Position numbers and translations under genes: made by a program
NCBI GenBank assembly: GCA_015231615.1
Contig: JADGBE010000028.1
Coordinates: 1-38,566, forward strand
Direction: 5' to 3'
From: Desulfamplus sp.
GTDB lineage: Bacteria > Desulfobacterota > Desulfobacteria > Desulfobacterales > Desulfobacteraceae
Length of the DNA stretch: 38,566 nucleotides
Shown here: positions 10,968 to 21,531 of the stretch, in pieces
Numbering within the stretch: position 1 is the first letter of the stretch
Layout: each line of letters starts with the position of its first letter
Notes under the pieces: model-generated
Databases searched by the model: none
What the model was told of the DNA's origin: nothing
Seen by the model: the letters and a program-made list of their open reading frames with translations, nothing else

Positions 10968-11392
10968 TAACACGCCCTCCCAAGTATTTTTTCGCCAATT
11001 GCTTTGGCAAAAATATCAACCTCTTTTTCCAGTGCAAGTCGAGCCTTTTCAGTCTCGTCAGCTACTTGACTACGAATTGCTGCAAGGTTTGCCTGAGCCT
11101 TTTTGTTAATTCTGTCAAGTATCTCTTTCTCTTCCTGTGATGCCTGTTCCACAAAAGTCTCTTTATGTTTGAGTCCTTCTGCTCTGGCTTTTTTAAGACC
11201 TTCTTTATAGGCATTATCCTTATCTACAGCGTTTGATGAAAGGTTTTGAACACCCTTTTCAAGACTGTCAATCTTCTCCTTACGTTCAAGGAGAATTTTG
11301 CGGATAGGCTTAAATAGAACCAGATTTAGGGCATAAAGGAGAAAAAGGAAATTGATGATCTGAATGAACAGAGACCCATCAACACTAACCAT
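10967..11392 (-). CDS. atpX: ATP synthase Fo subunit b' (second peripheral stalk subunit)
   Basis: A 141-residue relative of b: one N-terminal membrane helix (FIQIINFLFLLYALNLVLF, residues 9-27), the KPIRKIL motif at the cytoplasmic edge, then an uninterrupted charged coiled coil. A separate b' gene in front of b implies a b/b' heterodimer, as in cyanobacteria, chloroplasts and many Desulfobacterota. It is the first gene of the operon. Subunits a, c and the AtpI-type protein are absent and must be encoded elsewhere. The ATG has a strong SD, GGAGGGAAAATCT. Confidence 0.93.
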   Translation of the reverse strand: MVSVDGSLFIQIINFLFLLYALNLVLFKPIRKILLERKEKIDSLEKGVQNLSSNAVDKDNAYKEGLKKARAEGLKHKETFVEQASQEEKEILDRINKKAQANLAAIRSQVADETEKARLALEKEVDIFAKAIGEKILGRAC

Positions 11393-11713
11393 AGATTTTC
11401 CCTCCGCCAGTTAATAATTAATATTATGCAACACACTATTCACTATGCCATACCTAATTCTTAATAGATATGACTTAAATACAATAAATATAACAAGCTG
11501 TAATTAAAGAAAAACTTTTTATTAAACTATTTTTGAGTGAAATTATTGATGACTATTAAAAACAGGCAAAAATTCAAAAAAGTTGAGTATCACCAAGATG
11601 CTTTTTTGTCAACATGCAAATCATCTTGATAATTAATTCTGATTTTTAGCATTATAAGTATATACTGATAGCACTTTAAAATTCGAGAATACAACAAGAG
11701 TATGTTAGTATTA
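11393..11713 (-). promoter_or_regulatory. Gap between rodA and atp operon, with likely atp promoter
   Basis: This 321-base gap holds no gene. On the minus strand a perfect TTGACA (complement of 11607-11612) is followed after 15 nt by GATACT (complement of 11586-11591, 4 of 6 to TATAAT). A 7-bp inverted repeat, CAAGATG at 11594-11600 and CATCTTG at 11622-11628, brackets the -35 box and could be an operator or a hairpin. The leader from there to atpX would be about 190 nt and very AT-rich. No terminator is evident after rodA, so some transcripts may continue from the rod-shape operon. Confidence 0.5.
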
Positions 11714-12823
11714 TCAAACCACAACAAATCTACGCATACTAATATTTAATAACACACCGATTCCAATCATATTAGTTACAACAGAAGAGCCACCGTAACT
11801 TATCAAAGGAAGAGGTACACCAACAACAGGAACAAGACCCATAACCATACCGATATTAATGAAAATCTGCCAAAAAATCATAATTGTTATACCAAACGCA
11901 AGAATAGAACCAAACATATCCCTACAGCAGTAAGCGATATTAAGCCCCCATAAAAGCAACATAAAATATAGAAATAGAAGTACACAACACCCAATAAGTC
12001 CCCACTCTTCTGCTAAAACAGAAAGTATAAAATCTGTATGGTGTTCAGGTAAGAATGCAAGAGCATTTTGAGTGCCTTTCAAAAAACCTTTACCAGATAA
12101 CATACCAGAACCAATCGCGATCTTGGATTGAATGATATGATAGCCAGCACCAAGAGGGTCTCTGTCTGGATCAAGAAATGTGAGAACTCTACCCTTTTGA
12201 TACTCTTTTAAAACAAACACCCATGCAAGGGGAACAGCAGATATAGCTACAATAAAACATGAGAAAAATACGTTTTTTTTAACTTTGACAAAAAGAGTCA
12301 TTGAAGTTGCAATAAAAAGAAGAAGTAGAGCTGTTCCAAGGTCAGGCTGGAGTAGTACCAATAAAAAAGGGAAAAATAGAAGCAACGCTGGCTTTATAAG
12401 ATATTTAAAAGCAAGTCCTGATTCAGAAATAATACCTGAATATACAGATGCAAGCACAAAAATTAATGAAAGCTTCATAAGCTCTGATGGCTGCATGGTT
12501 AATGGACCTAAAGCAAGCCAACGCCTTGAACCCGCAACATATTTACCAAATAACAATACTGCAACCAAAAGCCCAACGCAAATTATGTATGCAACAAGAC
12601 TTCCTCTATCAAATAACTTATAAGGAATGGCAAGCGATAGCAGCACAATAGTAAAGCTACCAGCAATCCAGATCATCTGCTTTTGAAAAAGCAAGTGCAT
12701 AGGACCTCCTGGCTCTCCAGCATTAACAGCACTATAAAGCACAGATAGACCTAACATGCCAATTAAGAAGGTAATTAGCATCAGTCCCCAATCAAAATTT
12801 TCAATAAGTCGTCTATCAAACAC
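11714..12823 (-). CDS. rodA: Peptidoglycan glycosyltransferase RodA
   Basis: SEDS-family polymerase that extends glycan strands in the elongasome with PBP2. About ten membrane helices are visible. Family motifs include GSRRWLALGPLTMQPSELMK, LLQPDLGTALLLL with the essential Asp, and the C-terminal GGSSVVTNMIGIGVLLNISM. I choose a GTG start at 12823, giving MFDRRLIENFDW, the usual N-terminus of RodA; an upstream TTG at 12838 would add five atypical residues. It follows mrdA after a 161-nt gap holding a dispersed repeat, and is the last gene of the mre cluster. Confidence 0.93.
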   Translation of the reverse strand: MFDRRLIENFDWGLMLITFLIGMLGLSVLYSAVNAGEPGGPMHLLFQKQMIWIAGSFTIVLLSLAIPYKLFDRGSLVAYIICVGLLVAVLLFGKYVAGSRRWLALGPLTMQPSELMKLSLIFVLASVYSGIISESGLAFKYLIKPALLLFFPFLLVLLQPDLGTALLLLFIATSMTLFVKVKKNVFFSCFIVAISAVPLAWVFVLKEYQKGRVLTFLDPDRDPLGAGYHIIQSKIAIGSGMLSGKGFLKGTQNALAFLPEHHTDFILSVLAEEWGLIGCCVLLFLYFMLLLWGLNIAYCCRDMFGSILAFGITIMIFWQIFINIGMVMGLVPVVGVPLPLISYGGSSVVTNMIGIGVLLNISMRRFVVV

Positions 12824-12898
12824 AAAAAATACCCACAAAAAAGTTACTTAAACGTTTTTAAATTATAAAATATAGCCAAATAGAAATATGTATTAGAA

Positions 12899-12961
12899 TT
12901 TCTGCAAAACTTGAATTGACTCCTTGGTACGATGGATAGCAAATGTTTTTTTCAGGAGGTG
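12899..12961 (+). repeat. Dispersed ~60-bp repeat, copy 1
   Basis: It shares ordered blocks with the copies at 21532 and 23282: TCTGCAAAACTTGAATT, then CCTTGG, then ATGGATAGCAAATG, then TCAGGAGG. This is the most diverged copy and its terminal inverted repeat is imperfect. It lies 24 nt past the stop of mrdA (which is on the minus strand) and before rodA. Confidence 0.75.
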
Positions 12962-12984
12962 TCAATTATACCATTTCTCCAATA

Positions 12985-14832
12985 TTAAATTGTCCCACCT
13001 TTAACACTCGGAAGAATTCCCTTAATTTGCAACCATGTTCGCAATACCTCGCTTGCAACAGGTGCAGCAGCCGTTGAACCGTGTTCGCCATGCTCAATTA
13101 TTACGGAAACTGCAATAACAGGATTTTGTGCAGGTGCATAGCATACAAACCAAGCATGATCTCTTAAATGACGGGCAAATTTACGATTACTATCTCTATC
13201 ACTTTTTTTAAGACTAAACACCTGGGCAGTTCCTGTTTTTCCTGCAATATCAACACCTTCTATACGAATCTTTTTTGCGGTGCCACCTTCACTTTCAACA
13301 ACATTTAAAAGCCCCTCTTTAACAATTTTAAGAGTCTGTTTACTGGCTGGAATAGCTCCTAATATTTCACTTTTTATATCTAAGCGACTCTCTAATGAAC
13401 CATTATAATCTTGCGTGAATTTCAATATTTTGGGGCGATAAATAGTTCCATTATTACCTATTGCTGCAATAAACATAGCCATTTGAAGAGGTGTTGCCAA
13501 ATTGAAACCTTGACCAATAGCAATCGATAAGGTTTCTCCTCCTTGCCATGAATTACCAAATCGCCGCTTTTTCCATGCTGCCGTAGGAATAAGACCAGAA
13601 CGCTCATTAGCAAGCTCAATATGGGTCAACTTACCAAGACCGCATCCATTTGCATATTTAGCTAAATTATCAACTCCAATAGCCTCTCCAGAACGGTAAA
13701 AATAGACATCACAAGATTTTTCAAGAGCTGATATAATATTTACTCTACCATGACCCCACTTTTTCCAACAATGATAGGTTCGGTTACCATATTTATGATA
13801 ACCCGGACAAAAATAGGTAGTATGTATGTCTACTGCCTCCTCTTCAAGTGCGGCGATTGCTGTAACAATTTTATATGTAGATGCTGGAGGATATTCACCT
13901 TGAATAGCCTTATTTGACATTGGTTTACCAGGGTCTGACATAAGAGCTTTCCACTTTTCACTTGAAATACCTCCAATAAAATCATTAAGATCAAATGAGG
14001 GTGAGCTAACCATAGCCAAGACATCACCATTAGAAGGGTCAATAGCAACAACTGCCCCTGTTTGTCCTTCCATTATTGACTCTGTCTTTTGCTGAAGAGT
14101 TGCATCAATAGCCAAAAATACATTCTTCCCCGGAATTGGCTCAACAGTATTTATTACACGAACTAAACGCCCACTTGCATCTACCTCGATCTGTTTGCCT
14201 CCTCTTTTACCATGCAAAATATGTTCAAATGCCCTCTCTGAACCATATCTGCCAATCAAATCACCTGATCTCACATCAGGGTAGAAGTTATTCTCAATCT
14301 CCTGAGAATTTATTTCGCCAAGATAACCAATAAGGTGGGCAGCACTTTTCTTATATATGTAATTACGCATAGGCTCAATTTCTACCCTAACACCGGGTAG
14401 ATCAAAACTATGTGCTTCTACTACAGCAAGCTGATCTCTTGTAATATTTTTCTTTAGCACAATCGGTTTGTAAATTGAGACTTTTTTACCAGCATCAACT
14501 CGTTCCATTAGTTCTTCTAAAGTTATTCCCGTAAACTCAGCTAATTTTGCAATAGTCTCATCAACTGGTTCCGCATCTTGCAATACAATTTTTAAGTCAA
14601 ATGATGGGATATTATCAACTAATAGAGTACCATTTCTATCATAAATCATGCCTCGTGGGGCAGGCACACTTTGAAGCCTAATACAGTTATTTTCTGAAAG
14701 CCTTCGATACTCATCACCCTCAACAATTTGAAGATAGACAAATCGCAAGAGCAAAAGAGAGAAAGCAGCTAAAATTATAATGGCTACATTCATAAGTCTT
14801 TTTTTCAGCCATTCCCTGTCTGGATTCTTCAT
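12985..14832 (-). CDS. mrdA: Penicillin-binding protein 2 (MrdA)
   Basis: Class B PBP, the transpeptidase partner of RodA in lateral wall synthesis; inner membrane, periplasmic active site. One membrane anchor lies at about residues 12-32. A dimerisation/pedestal domain begins with APRGMIYDRNGTLLVDN near 54-70. The transpeptidase domain has the active-site STYK in PPASTYKIV (about 316-324), SCD in KSCDVYFYRSG, and KTGTAQV near the C-terminus. The length of 615 is typical. Its ATG overlaps the mreD stop (ATGA). All catalytic motifs are intact. Confidence 0.96.
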   Translation of the reverse strand: MKNPDREWLKKRLMNVAIIILAAFSLLLLRFVYLQIVEGDEYRRLSENNCIRLQSVPAPRGMIYDRNGTLLVDNIPSFDLKIVLQDAEPVDETIAKLAEFTGITLEELMERVDAGKKVSIYKPIVLKKNITRDQLAVVEAHSFDLPGVRVEIEPMRNYIYKKSAAHLIGYLGEINSQEIENNFYPDVRSGDLIGRYGSERAFEHILHGKRGGKQIEVDASGRLVRVINTVEPIPGKNVFLAIDATLQQKTESIMEGQTGAVVAIDPSNGDVLAMVSSPSFDLNDFIGGISSEKWKALMSDPGKPMSNKAIQGEYPPASTYKIVTAIAALEEEAVDIHTTYFCPGYHKYGNRTYHCWKKWGHGRVNIISALEKSCDVYFYRSGEAIGVDNLAKYANGCGLGKLTHIELANERSGLIPTAAWKKRRFGNSWQGGETLSIAIGQGFNLATPLQMAMFIAAIGNNGTIYRPKILKFTQDYNGSLESRLDIKSEILGAIPASKQTLKIVKEGLLNVVESEGGTAKKIRIEGVDIAGKTGTAQVFSLKKSDRDSNRKFARHLRDHAWFVCYAPAQNPVIAVSVIIEHGEHGSTAAAPVASEVLRTWLQIKGILPSVKGGTI

Positions 14833-15341
14833 ACAATACCTTTTGAATCTAACCTATCACATAAATTATGTAATCCATGAATTAGAACAATAGATATAGG
14901 TATAACAAAAAAAGCCAAAAGACTCTGTTTTCCAGCAAAAACAATATCTTCTATTGAGATAGCATCACGACCATATCTAACAAAAAATGAAAAAAATAGA
15001 AAACTATTTTCCATAATAACAGAAAAAGCACTTATACAGGGGAGAAAAATAATATTACCACGATGTATAAATCTTTTAAGAAACTGTATAAGTATAAATA
15101 TCCATATATAGGCAAATGTATATAGTCCAAAAGGGGCATCAGAAAGACTATCCATCAAATAGCCGACAAGAATTATTCCACCAACTACTAAGATAGAGTT
15201 GGAGCACATAAGGGATAGGAACAGTACAACTATAAGTATTAGATCAAAAAAGCCAGAAAAAATAGGAAGAGATGGGATTATAGAAGTTTGTATCATGATT
15301 AGACTCAAGGATAGAAGAACATGAAAAAAGCATTTTATCAT
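14829..15341 (-). CDS. mreD: Rod shape-determining protein MreD
   Basis: Integral membrane component of the elongasome. The 170-residue chain is almost wholly hydrophobic, with about five membrane segments and the family features of a Q-x-S/T-x-I-P patch near residue 18 (IQTSIIPSLPIFSG) and a loop before YLMDSLSDAPFGLYTF. Sequence conservation of MreD is low, but its place between mreC (6 nt upstream) and mrdA (overlapping) settles the identity. Confidence 0.92.
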   Translation of the reverse strand: MIKCFFHVLLSLSLIMIQTSIIPSLPIFSGFFDLILIVVLFLSLMCSNSILVVGGIILVGYLMDSLSDAPFGLYTFAYIWIFILIQFLKRFIHRGNIIFLPCISAFSVIMENSFLFFSFFVRYGRDAISIEDIVFAGKQSLLAFFVIPISIVLIHGLHNLCDRLDSKGIV

Positions 15342-15347
15342 TGTTTA

Positions 15348-16451
15348 TCATTGTTCCCCTTTTTTTTGTAGCTTTGGCGATGTCTCTCTTTTTGAAGGCT
15401 TCTCCAATGCTTCTTTATTTGGTATATTTCCATAACCTTCTCTATTTGAAGGTTTTTCTAAAGCAGCTTTTTTTGTTGAGATATTGGACTGCTTAGATGA
15501 TCTATTCTTAACAGATTTTTTAACAGATTCTACTACATTCCCCTCCTCTTGTAGTGGTAAATCTTTTTCTTCTATATTGCTATTTATAGAATCTTCTTCA
15601 TCCTCTATCATATAAAGTTGATTGCTATCAATTGCTGTATCTGTGGGTTTACTTGAGACAAGAACCTCTTCTAACTTATCAAAATCAACAAATGTCTTAA
15701 TAAAAATCATCTGGAAAAGATCAGAATTATCTTTTTTTATCTCAAGAACCTCTCCAATTCTTAATCCTTTTGGGAAAACCTGATCTAACCCTGAAGAGAT
15801 TATAATATCTCCCTGCATAATCTCATCTTTCCTTAAAGCATATTTAAAAAGACATCTATCTGTATTGTTACCTTGAACAATACCTCTTGCTCTTGAACTT
15901 TGCACTAAGGCATCTACTGCACTATTACGATCAGTAATTAGAAGCACTCTTGAAAATTTTTCTGAAACCTCTACAGTCTTTCCTACTACACCCTCAGAAA
16001 CAAGAACGGGTAACCCTTTTACAATACCGTCTCTACCACCTTTATTAATCATAAGTGTTTGGAACCATGGAGATGGGTCTCTTCCAATTACCTTTGCCGC
16101 AATAAAAACATGGTCAGAAACATCGTCAAAGTCAATAAATCTTCTAAGACGGCTATTTTCAAGTTCAAGCTCTTTACACCTATTTTGAGAAGCCATTGCA
16201 ATGGCAAGCTGCCTCTTTAGTTCAATATTTTCCTCACCAGCAGAAACAGATGCAAAATAGATATACCAAATATCAGCACACCACCTAAATGAAGCTGAAA
16301 CCGCCATTTGAAAAGGTGAAATAAGAGATATTGCAATACGCTTAACACCATTTTCAGTCAAAGAGTTACGACTGCTAACAGTTAGTATTGTAAAAGTTGT
16401 TGCCACAAAGAGGACAATCCCTATAAGAAATGCCGTTTTTCTTGAGAACAT
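15348..16451 (-). CDS. mreC: Rod shape-determining protein MreC
   Basis: Periplasmic scaffold that links MreB/MreD to PBP2. One N-terminal membrane segment (about residues 7-26) is followed by a coiled coil (about 75-106), then a beta domain with VIGRDPSPWFQTLMINKGG and GLPVLVSEGVVGKTVEVS. GDIIISSGLDQVFPKGLRIG is the late MreC motif. The conserved domain ends near residue 270. The last ~95 residues are a low-complexity charged tail (SKPTDTAI onward) ending in a near-duplicate, ALEKPSNRE and ALEKPSKRE. Such tails vary among MreC proteins and probably lie in the periplasm. Confidence 0.95.
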   Translation of the reverse strand: MFSRKTAFLIGIVLFVATTFTILTVSSRNSLTENGVKRIAISLISPFQMAVSASFRWCADIWYIYFASVSAGEENIELKRQLAIAMASQNRCKELELENSRLRRFIDFDDVSDHVFIAAKVIGRDPSPWFQTLMINKGGRDGIVKGLPVLVSEGVVGKTVEVSEKFSRVLLITDRNSAVDALVQSSRARGIVQGNNTDRCLFKYALRKDEIMQGDIIISSGLDQVFPKGLRIGEVLEIKKDNSDLFQMIFIKTFVDFDKLEEVLVSSKPTDTAIDSNQLYMIEDEEDSINSNIEEKDLPLQEEGNVVESVKKSVKNRSSKQSNISTKKAALEKPSNREGYGNIPNKEALEKPSKRETSPKLQKKGEQ

Positions 16452-16455
16452 TGAA

Positions 16456-17535
<1,080 letters not shown>

Positions 17536-17652
17536 CTAACGCCATATAAGAAACTAATTATAAAAAATTAATAAAATACGTGTGATAAAACCACACTATT
17601 TAAAATATACTCTTGAATTAAAACGTTACGTTGCTCTCAAAAAACAATAAGG

Positions 17653-17675
17653 TGCGTCATAATTTGCGTCATAAT
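17653..17675. repeat. Tandem 11-bp direct repeat upstream of mreB
   Basis: TGCGTCATAAT occurs twice with a 12-bp period, about 150-170 bp upstream of the mreB start and 67 bp past the traB stop. Two in-phase copies spaced a little more than one helical turn apart could bind a dimeric regulator of the mre operon. There is no other support. Confidence 0.4.
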
Positions 17676-17741
17676 ATAAAAACCCTCTGCTAACAGAAAA
17701 GCATCTTTTTTACAAGAAGAAAAAATGTAGATAACGCATAT

Positions 17742-19022
17742 TTAATTTATTATCTTTAACATAATAGGGATAGCTGTAAACGCACCAATAGTTGCTCCTA
17801 TATTTGTAAAGACAACAACGAGCAAAATTCTTGTAACACTATTGCGCCAAAATCCTCTAACAGACATAATATCAATAGGGATTGACTCAAGGTCTCTAAC
17901 TTTTGGTTTTCTTGTGATTGCTTCAACAAGTCCTGAAACCCAGCCTGCTGCAATCATTGGATGCAAAATTGTTATAGGTGCTGCAATCATAGCCGAAATA
18001 ATACTGTAGGGATGCGCAAGTGCTACAAGAGAGCCTATACCAGCAAATAAGCCATTTATTCCAATCCAAAGCCAAATCATATCTGTTCCAGTTTCGCTGC
18101 CCTTCATAAAAAAACCTGCGGCAAAAAGAACCACAATTAGTCCAGGAATCAGCCACTTTAATGTTTTAGTAAAAAGATCAGGCTCTGGCAACTCCTCAAG
18201 TTTTGAGATGTCAATATCTTGATATGAAGAGCTACTTCTATTGCTCTCTACAAAATTTTGTTTATCACCCCTTTCCCCTAAATAGCTATTATCAACTCCT
18301 ATATAGCGTTTAATCCCTGCAAGATGTCCAGCACCTACAACAGCAACAATCTTTTCTCCTGGAGCTATTCTTATTTTTTTAGCAAGATATTGATCCCTCT
18401 CATCAATAAGTACCCTCTCTATTATTGGATGTTCTTTTTTGACATCTGCTAAAAGGGTTTGCAAAATATCTTCTTGCTTCATCTTTTCAATCTCTTCTTC
18501 AGTTATATCTTCTGAACTGAAAAGAGAGAGAATTAACTGGAACATTAATTTAATCTTTTCCCAAAATCCCATGCTACGCCATACCCGTGTAATTGTAATT
18601 TGAACTTCACGATCAACAGGTATAATCTCTGCATTCTCTATACTTGCAGCTTCAATGGCATTTATCATCTCTTGTCCGGGCTTTATATCAAATTTTTGAG
18701 CAATTCGTTTCTGGAAAGATGCAAGCATCAAATTTATAAGAAGAAACATAGATTTTTTTTCTCGAATAACTTTTACAATATCCATATTTCGCCAGCTATC
18801 ACTATCTCGAATAGATTTAAGCCTTGTAGCACAAAGCTCTACACATACAGTATCTGGTTTCTCTCTATGAATCACCTCTTTTACAAGCTCCGCACTCTCT
18901 TTTGATACATGAGCTGTGCCAATAAGAATTATATTTTTTCCATTACAAACAAATTTTTCAACCATTTTGTTCTCTATCCAGCGGTTATTTTCTTCCATCA
19001 AGAAATATATCCTTTTTGCCAT
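17742..19022 (-). CDS. TraB/PrgY (GumN-like) family membrane protein
   Basis: The N-terminal half carries the TraB-family signature IGTAHVSKESAELVKEVI (about residues 35-52) and VCVELCATRLKSI (about 58-70). A GH-motif, VVGAGHLAGIKRYI, lies near 230-243; the GTAHVS and GAGHL histidines with the VELC glutamate are the presumed metal site of a TIKI/GumN-type hydrolase fold. The C-terminal ~140 residues form about four membrane helices. In Enterococcus the family shuts down pheromone activity, but bacterial homologues elsewhere have no settled function. The first ATG lacks an SD; a second ATG at 18998 (residue 9) has AAAGGA upstream and may be the true start. The gene stands alone on this strand, behind a short gene relic. 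Confidence 0.85.
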   Translation of the reverse strand: MAKRIYFLMEENNRWIENKMVEKFVCNGKNIILIGTAHVSKESAELVKEVIHREKPDTVCVELCATRLKSIRDSDSWRNMDIVKVIREKKSMFLLINLMLASFQKRIAQKFDIKPGQEMINAIEAASIENAEIIPVDREVQITITRVWRSMGFWEKIKLMFQLILSLFSSEDITEEEIEKMKQEDILQTLLADVKKEHPIIERVLIDERDQYLAKKIRIAPGEKIVAVVGAGHLAGIKRYIGVDNSYLGERGDKQNFVESNRSSSSYQDIDISKLEELPEPDLFTKTLKWLIPGLIVVLFAAGFFMKGSETGTDMIWLWIGINGLFAGIGSLVALAHPYSIISAMIAAPITILHPMIAAGWVSGLVEAITRKPKVRDLESIPIDIMSVRGFWRNSVTRILLVVVFTNIGATIGAFTAIPIMLKIIN

Positions 19023-19120
19023 ATTGGTTATTATAAATTTTTTCTGAAATAACTCTGAAAAGTTAATTTCATCTGTTTTTGACCTGATAAATTCTATAGG
19101 GTGAATATTTTAACAGGCTT

Positions 19121-19351
19121 TTACACGTTTTTTTTGAAAAATGAATCGGGGTAAAAATGCAATGATGACAATGAATAAATAGCACCATTTTTACTTACAA
19201 GTTTTGAAATAGCATCTGCAAAACCGATAGTTGAGCCAGAAGCCATGGCAACAACTGCCAATAGTTTCATACTTGAAAAATTACGCTTTAGGAAAACGGG
19301 GAAAATCCCGCCTGCAAATATAGTAAAGAGAGATAGAAAAAAAAGATTCAT
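19121..19351 (-). pseudogene. N-terminal fragment resembling an antiporter-type (NuoL/HyfB) membrane subunit
   Basis: A 76-residue reading frame with a good SD (GAGGACACT before ATG) encodes two membrane segments (about residues 2-20 and 27-46), then GAIYSLSSLHFYPDSFF. The arrangement of two helices, a polar loop and an LPxxxFxxDxLSxFF-like segment resembles the N-terminus of HyfB-type or NuoL/M/N-type proton-translocating subunits, which are over 450 residues. The frame stops just where helix 3 should begin and no continuation is seen in any frame. I read it as a truncated relic; a genuine two-helix small membrane protein is the alternative. Confidence 0.4.
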
Positions 19352-19526
19352 AGTGTCCTCAATTTAATGGTGGAATCAAAGTGCAAATTTATATATTGTA
19401 AGGACTCTTATCAGTCAAGCACCATTTAAGTTTAAAAGGTTAATTGCGAACTACCTCTACACGAATAGGGTTTTTACGCCATTTTTATAAAATTACATAA
19501 ACAATAATTAACGGATATAGATAAAA

Positions 19527-21524
19527 TTGGAATCACAAACAGGTAAGTCAAAACCAAAACAGATAGATTTGTCTAAAGAACAAGAAAAAGCTATAGCTCA
19601 CTATGGAACGCCTGCATTAGTAGTTGCAGGGGCTGGCTCAGGAAAAACAAGAACTCTTACAGCCAAAATAGTTGATATTATAAACTCTCCTAACGCCTCA
19701 ATTGCCTCATCAAAAAGAGTTCTTGCAATAACATTCACAAATAAAGCAGCAGATGAGATGAAAAGCCGTTTGTATAGCCTTACAGGAAAAGGGTATGAAG
19801 AGTTCCCTTGGGTTAGAACCTATCACTCTGCCTGCCTTATCATATTAAAAAAACATTGCGAATTTCTTGGGTATTCACATCCTATACAGATATGTTCACT
19901 TTATCATCAAAAAAAGATAGCAACAGAGATATTGGTCAATAACAATCTTGATAAAAAACATGCCTCAAATCTTTTATCTGTAATCTCACGGGCAAAAAAT
20001 TCAGGAAATCCTGAACGCTATTTTGATGAAAAACCCAGAATGACAGGCATACCAGTTAAGGTCTATGATCTTTTTAAAAAGTATGAAGAGAAGTTAATGG
20101 CTGCCAACAGTGTTGATTTTGACAATATTCTTCTTAAAGCAAGGGATATTTTACGAGATTACAGCAAAATAAGAGATTACTACCGAAATTATTTTACCCA
20201 TATTTTGGTTGACGAGTATCAAGATACCAATAATCTTCAAGATGAGCTTACACGTCTTCTTCTTGGGGAGCATGGCAACCTATTTTGTGTAGGTGATGAT
20301 TGGCAGGCAGTTTATGGGTTTCGTGGTAGCAATGTTGACCATTTTCTTGAATTTTCAAAAAGATATAACAATGCTAAGATTTTTAGACTTGAGCAAAATT
20401 ACCGCTCTGCAAATGAGATTGTTCAAACTGCAAATGGGCTAATTGATTTTAACAAAGACAAAATGGATAAAAAATGTTTTTCGATAAAAAAAGGTGGTGT
20501 AGTTGAAATACACTCATTTTATTCAGATTCTGATGAAGCCCAATGGATTACAAGCAGAATCAAAGCTCTAAATCAGCGAGGCGATGGCATTCCATTTGAT
20601 AAGATTGCGGTAGTTTATAGAACAAAATTTTGTTCTCTTCCATTTGAGAAAAATTTTCGTATGTTCAAGATTCCATATAGACTTATGGGTTCACAGGGTT
20701 TTTTTGAGCGTATGGAGATTATGGATATTAATGCCTATCTTGCAGCAGCCGTATTTCCACGAGATGATGTCTCTTTTGATAGAATTATCAATACACCCAA
20801 ACGAGGCATTGGTCCAGCAATGGTAAAGAAGATAGGTGATCTCAAACATGGTGCTTTTGCTGAAAACAGTCATAATATAGAAGCAGACAAAACAAGCGGT
20901 TACAAAATAGAGACGAACAGGAATATTATCTCACATGGTGCAACTCTTCAAGATTGTGCAAGATTGATGGTAAAAGAGAGGATTATCTCCAAAAAAATCC
21001 ATGAAAAGCTATCTGAGCTTCTTGCCATACTTGATGAAATTCGAGAATTAGAACCAGCAAAAGCTATTGATGTAGTTATTCAGAAGACAAATTATTACGA
21101 ATATTTAAGGCAACAGGTAAAAACTCAAGATGAATTTATATCTAAAAAAGAGAATTTAGAACAGTTGTGGCACACTGCCCAAGAAAAATCCACAATCGTT
21201 GAGTATCTTGAAGAGGCAGCTTTGATAAGAGAAGATAGAGATGACTCAGATGATAAAGAGAATGGGGTCGCTCTTTTGACTATTCACTCTGCAAAAGGTC
21301 TTGAGTTTGATACTGTTTTTGTTGTTGGCTGTGAGGAGCAGCTATTTCCACACTGGCGTTCAATTGATTTGGGAGATAAAGCTATTCAGGAGGAGAGGCG
21401 ACTTATGTATGTCGCAATGACAAGGGCGGAAAAACGGCTTTATCTCTCTTATACAGGTTACAGAAAAGGGCAATATTGCATGAAAAGCAGGTTTATTAAC
21501 CAAATTGAGGAGTGTCTTAGTTGA
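19527..21524 (+). CDS. UvrD/Rep/PcrA-type superfamily 1A DNA helicase
   Basis: 3'-to-5' DNA helicase of repair or replication restart. All SF1A motifs are present. They are the Q-motif LSKEQEKAI (15-23), Walker A AGAGSGKT (34-41), Ia FTNKAADEM, Walker B LVDEYQDT (227-234), III GDDWQAVYGFRG (256-267), IV LEQNYRS, V LLTIHSAKGLEFD and VI MYVAMTRAEK. The length of 665 and the lack of a C-terminal Tudor-like extension fit Rep better than UvrD or PcrA, though the subfamily cannot be fixed by eye. The start is TTG with no strong SD. The GDDWQ motif has W where many relatives have S, as in one UvrD-like subgroup. A dispersed repeat begins 8 nt after the stop. Confidence 0.93.
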   Translation: MESQTGKSKPKQIDLSKEQEKAIAHYGTPALVVAGAGSGKTRTLTAKIVDIINSPNASIASSKRVLAITFTNKAADEMKSRLYSLTGKGYEEFPWVRTYHSACLIILKKHCEFLGYSHPIQICSLYHQKKIATEILVNNNLDKKHASNLLSVISRAKNSGNPERYFDEKPRMTGIPVKVYDLFKKYEEKLMAANSVDFDNILLKARDILRDYSKIRDYYRNYFTHILVDEYQDTNNLQDELTRLLLGEHGNLFCVGDDWQAVYGFRGSNVDHFLEFSKRYNNAKIFRLEQNYRSANEIVQTANGLIDFNKDKMDKKCFSIKKGGVVEIHSFYSDSDEAQWITSRIKALNQRGDGIPFDKIAVVYRTKFCSLPFEKNFRMFKIPYRLMGSQGFFERMEIMDINAYLAAAVFPRDDVSFDRIINTPKRGIGPAMVKKIGDLKHGAFAENSHNIEADKTSGYKIETNRNIISHGATLQDCARLMVKERIISKKIHEKLSELLAILDEIRELEPAKAIDVVIQKTNYYEYLRQQVKTQDEFISKKENLEQLWHTAQEKSTIVEYLEEAALIREDRDDSDDKENGVALLTIHSAKGLEFDTVFVVGCEEQLFPHWRSIDLGDKAIQEERRLMYVAMTRAEKRLYLSYTGYRKGQYCMKSRFINQIEECLS

Positions 21525-21531
21525 CAATAGA

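Noticed and set aside
17580..17700. Short hairpins (GTGTG/CACAC and TCTG-TTAG-CAGA with U-rich tail) as regulatory site or traB terminator
   Set aside because: Stems are only 4-5 bp without G-U pairs, which is expected by chance in this DNA; the second remains a weak terminator candidate only.
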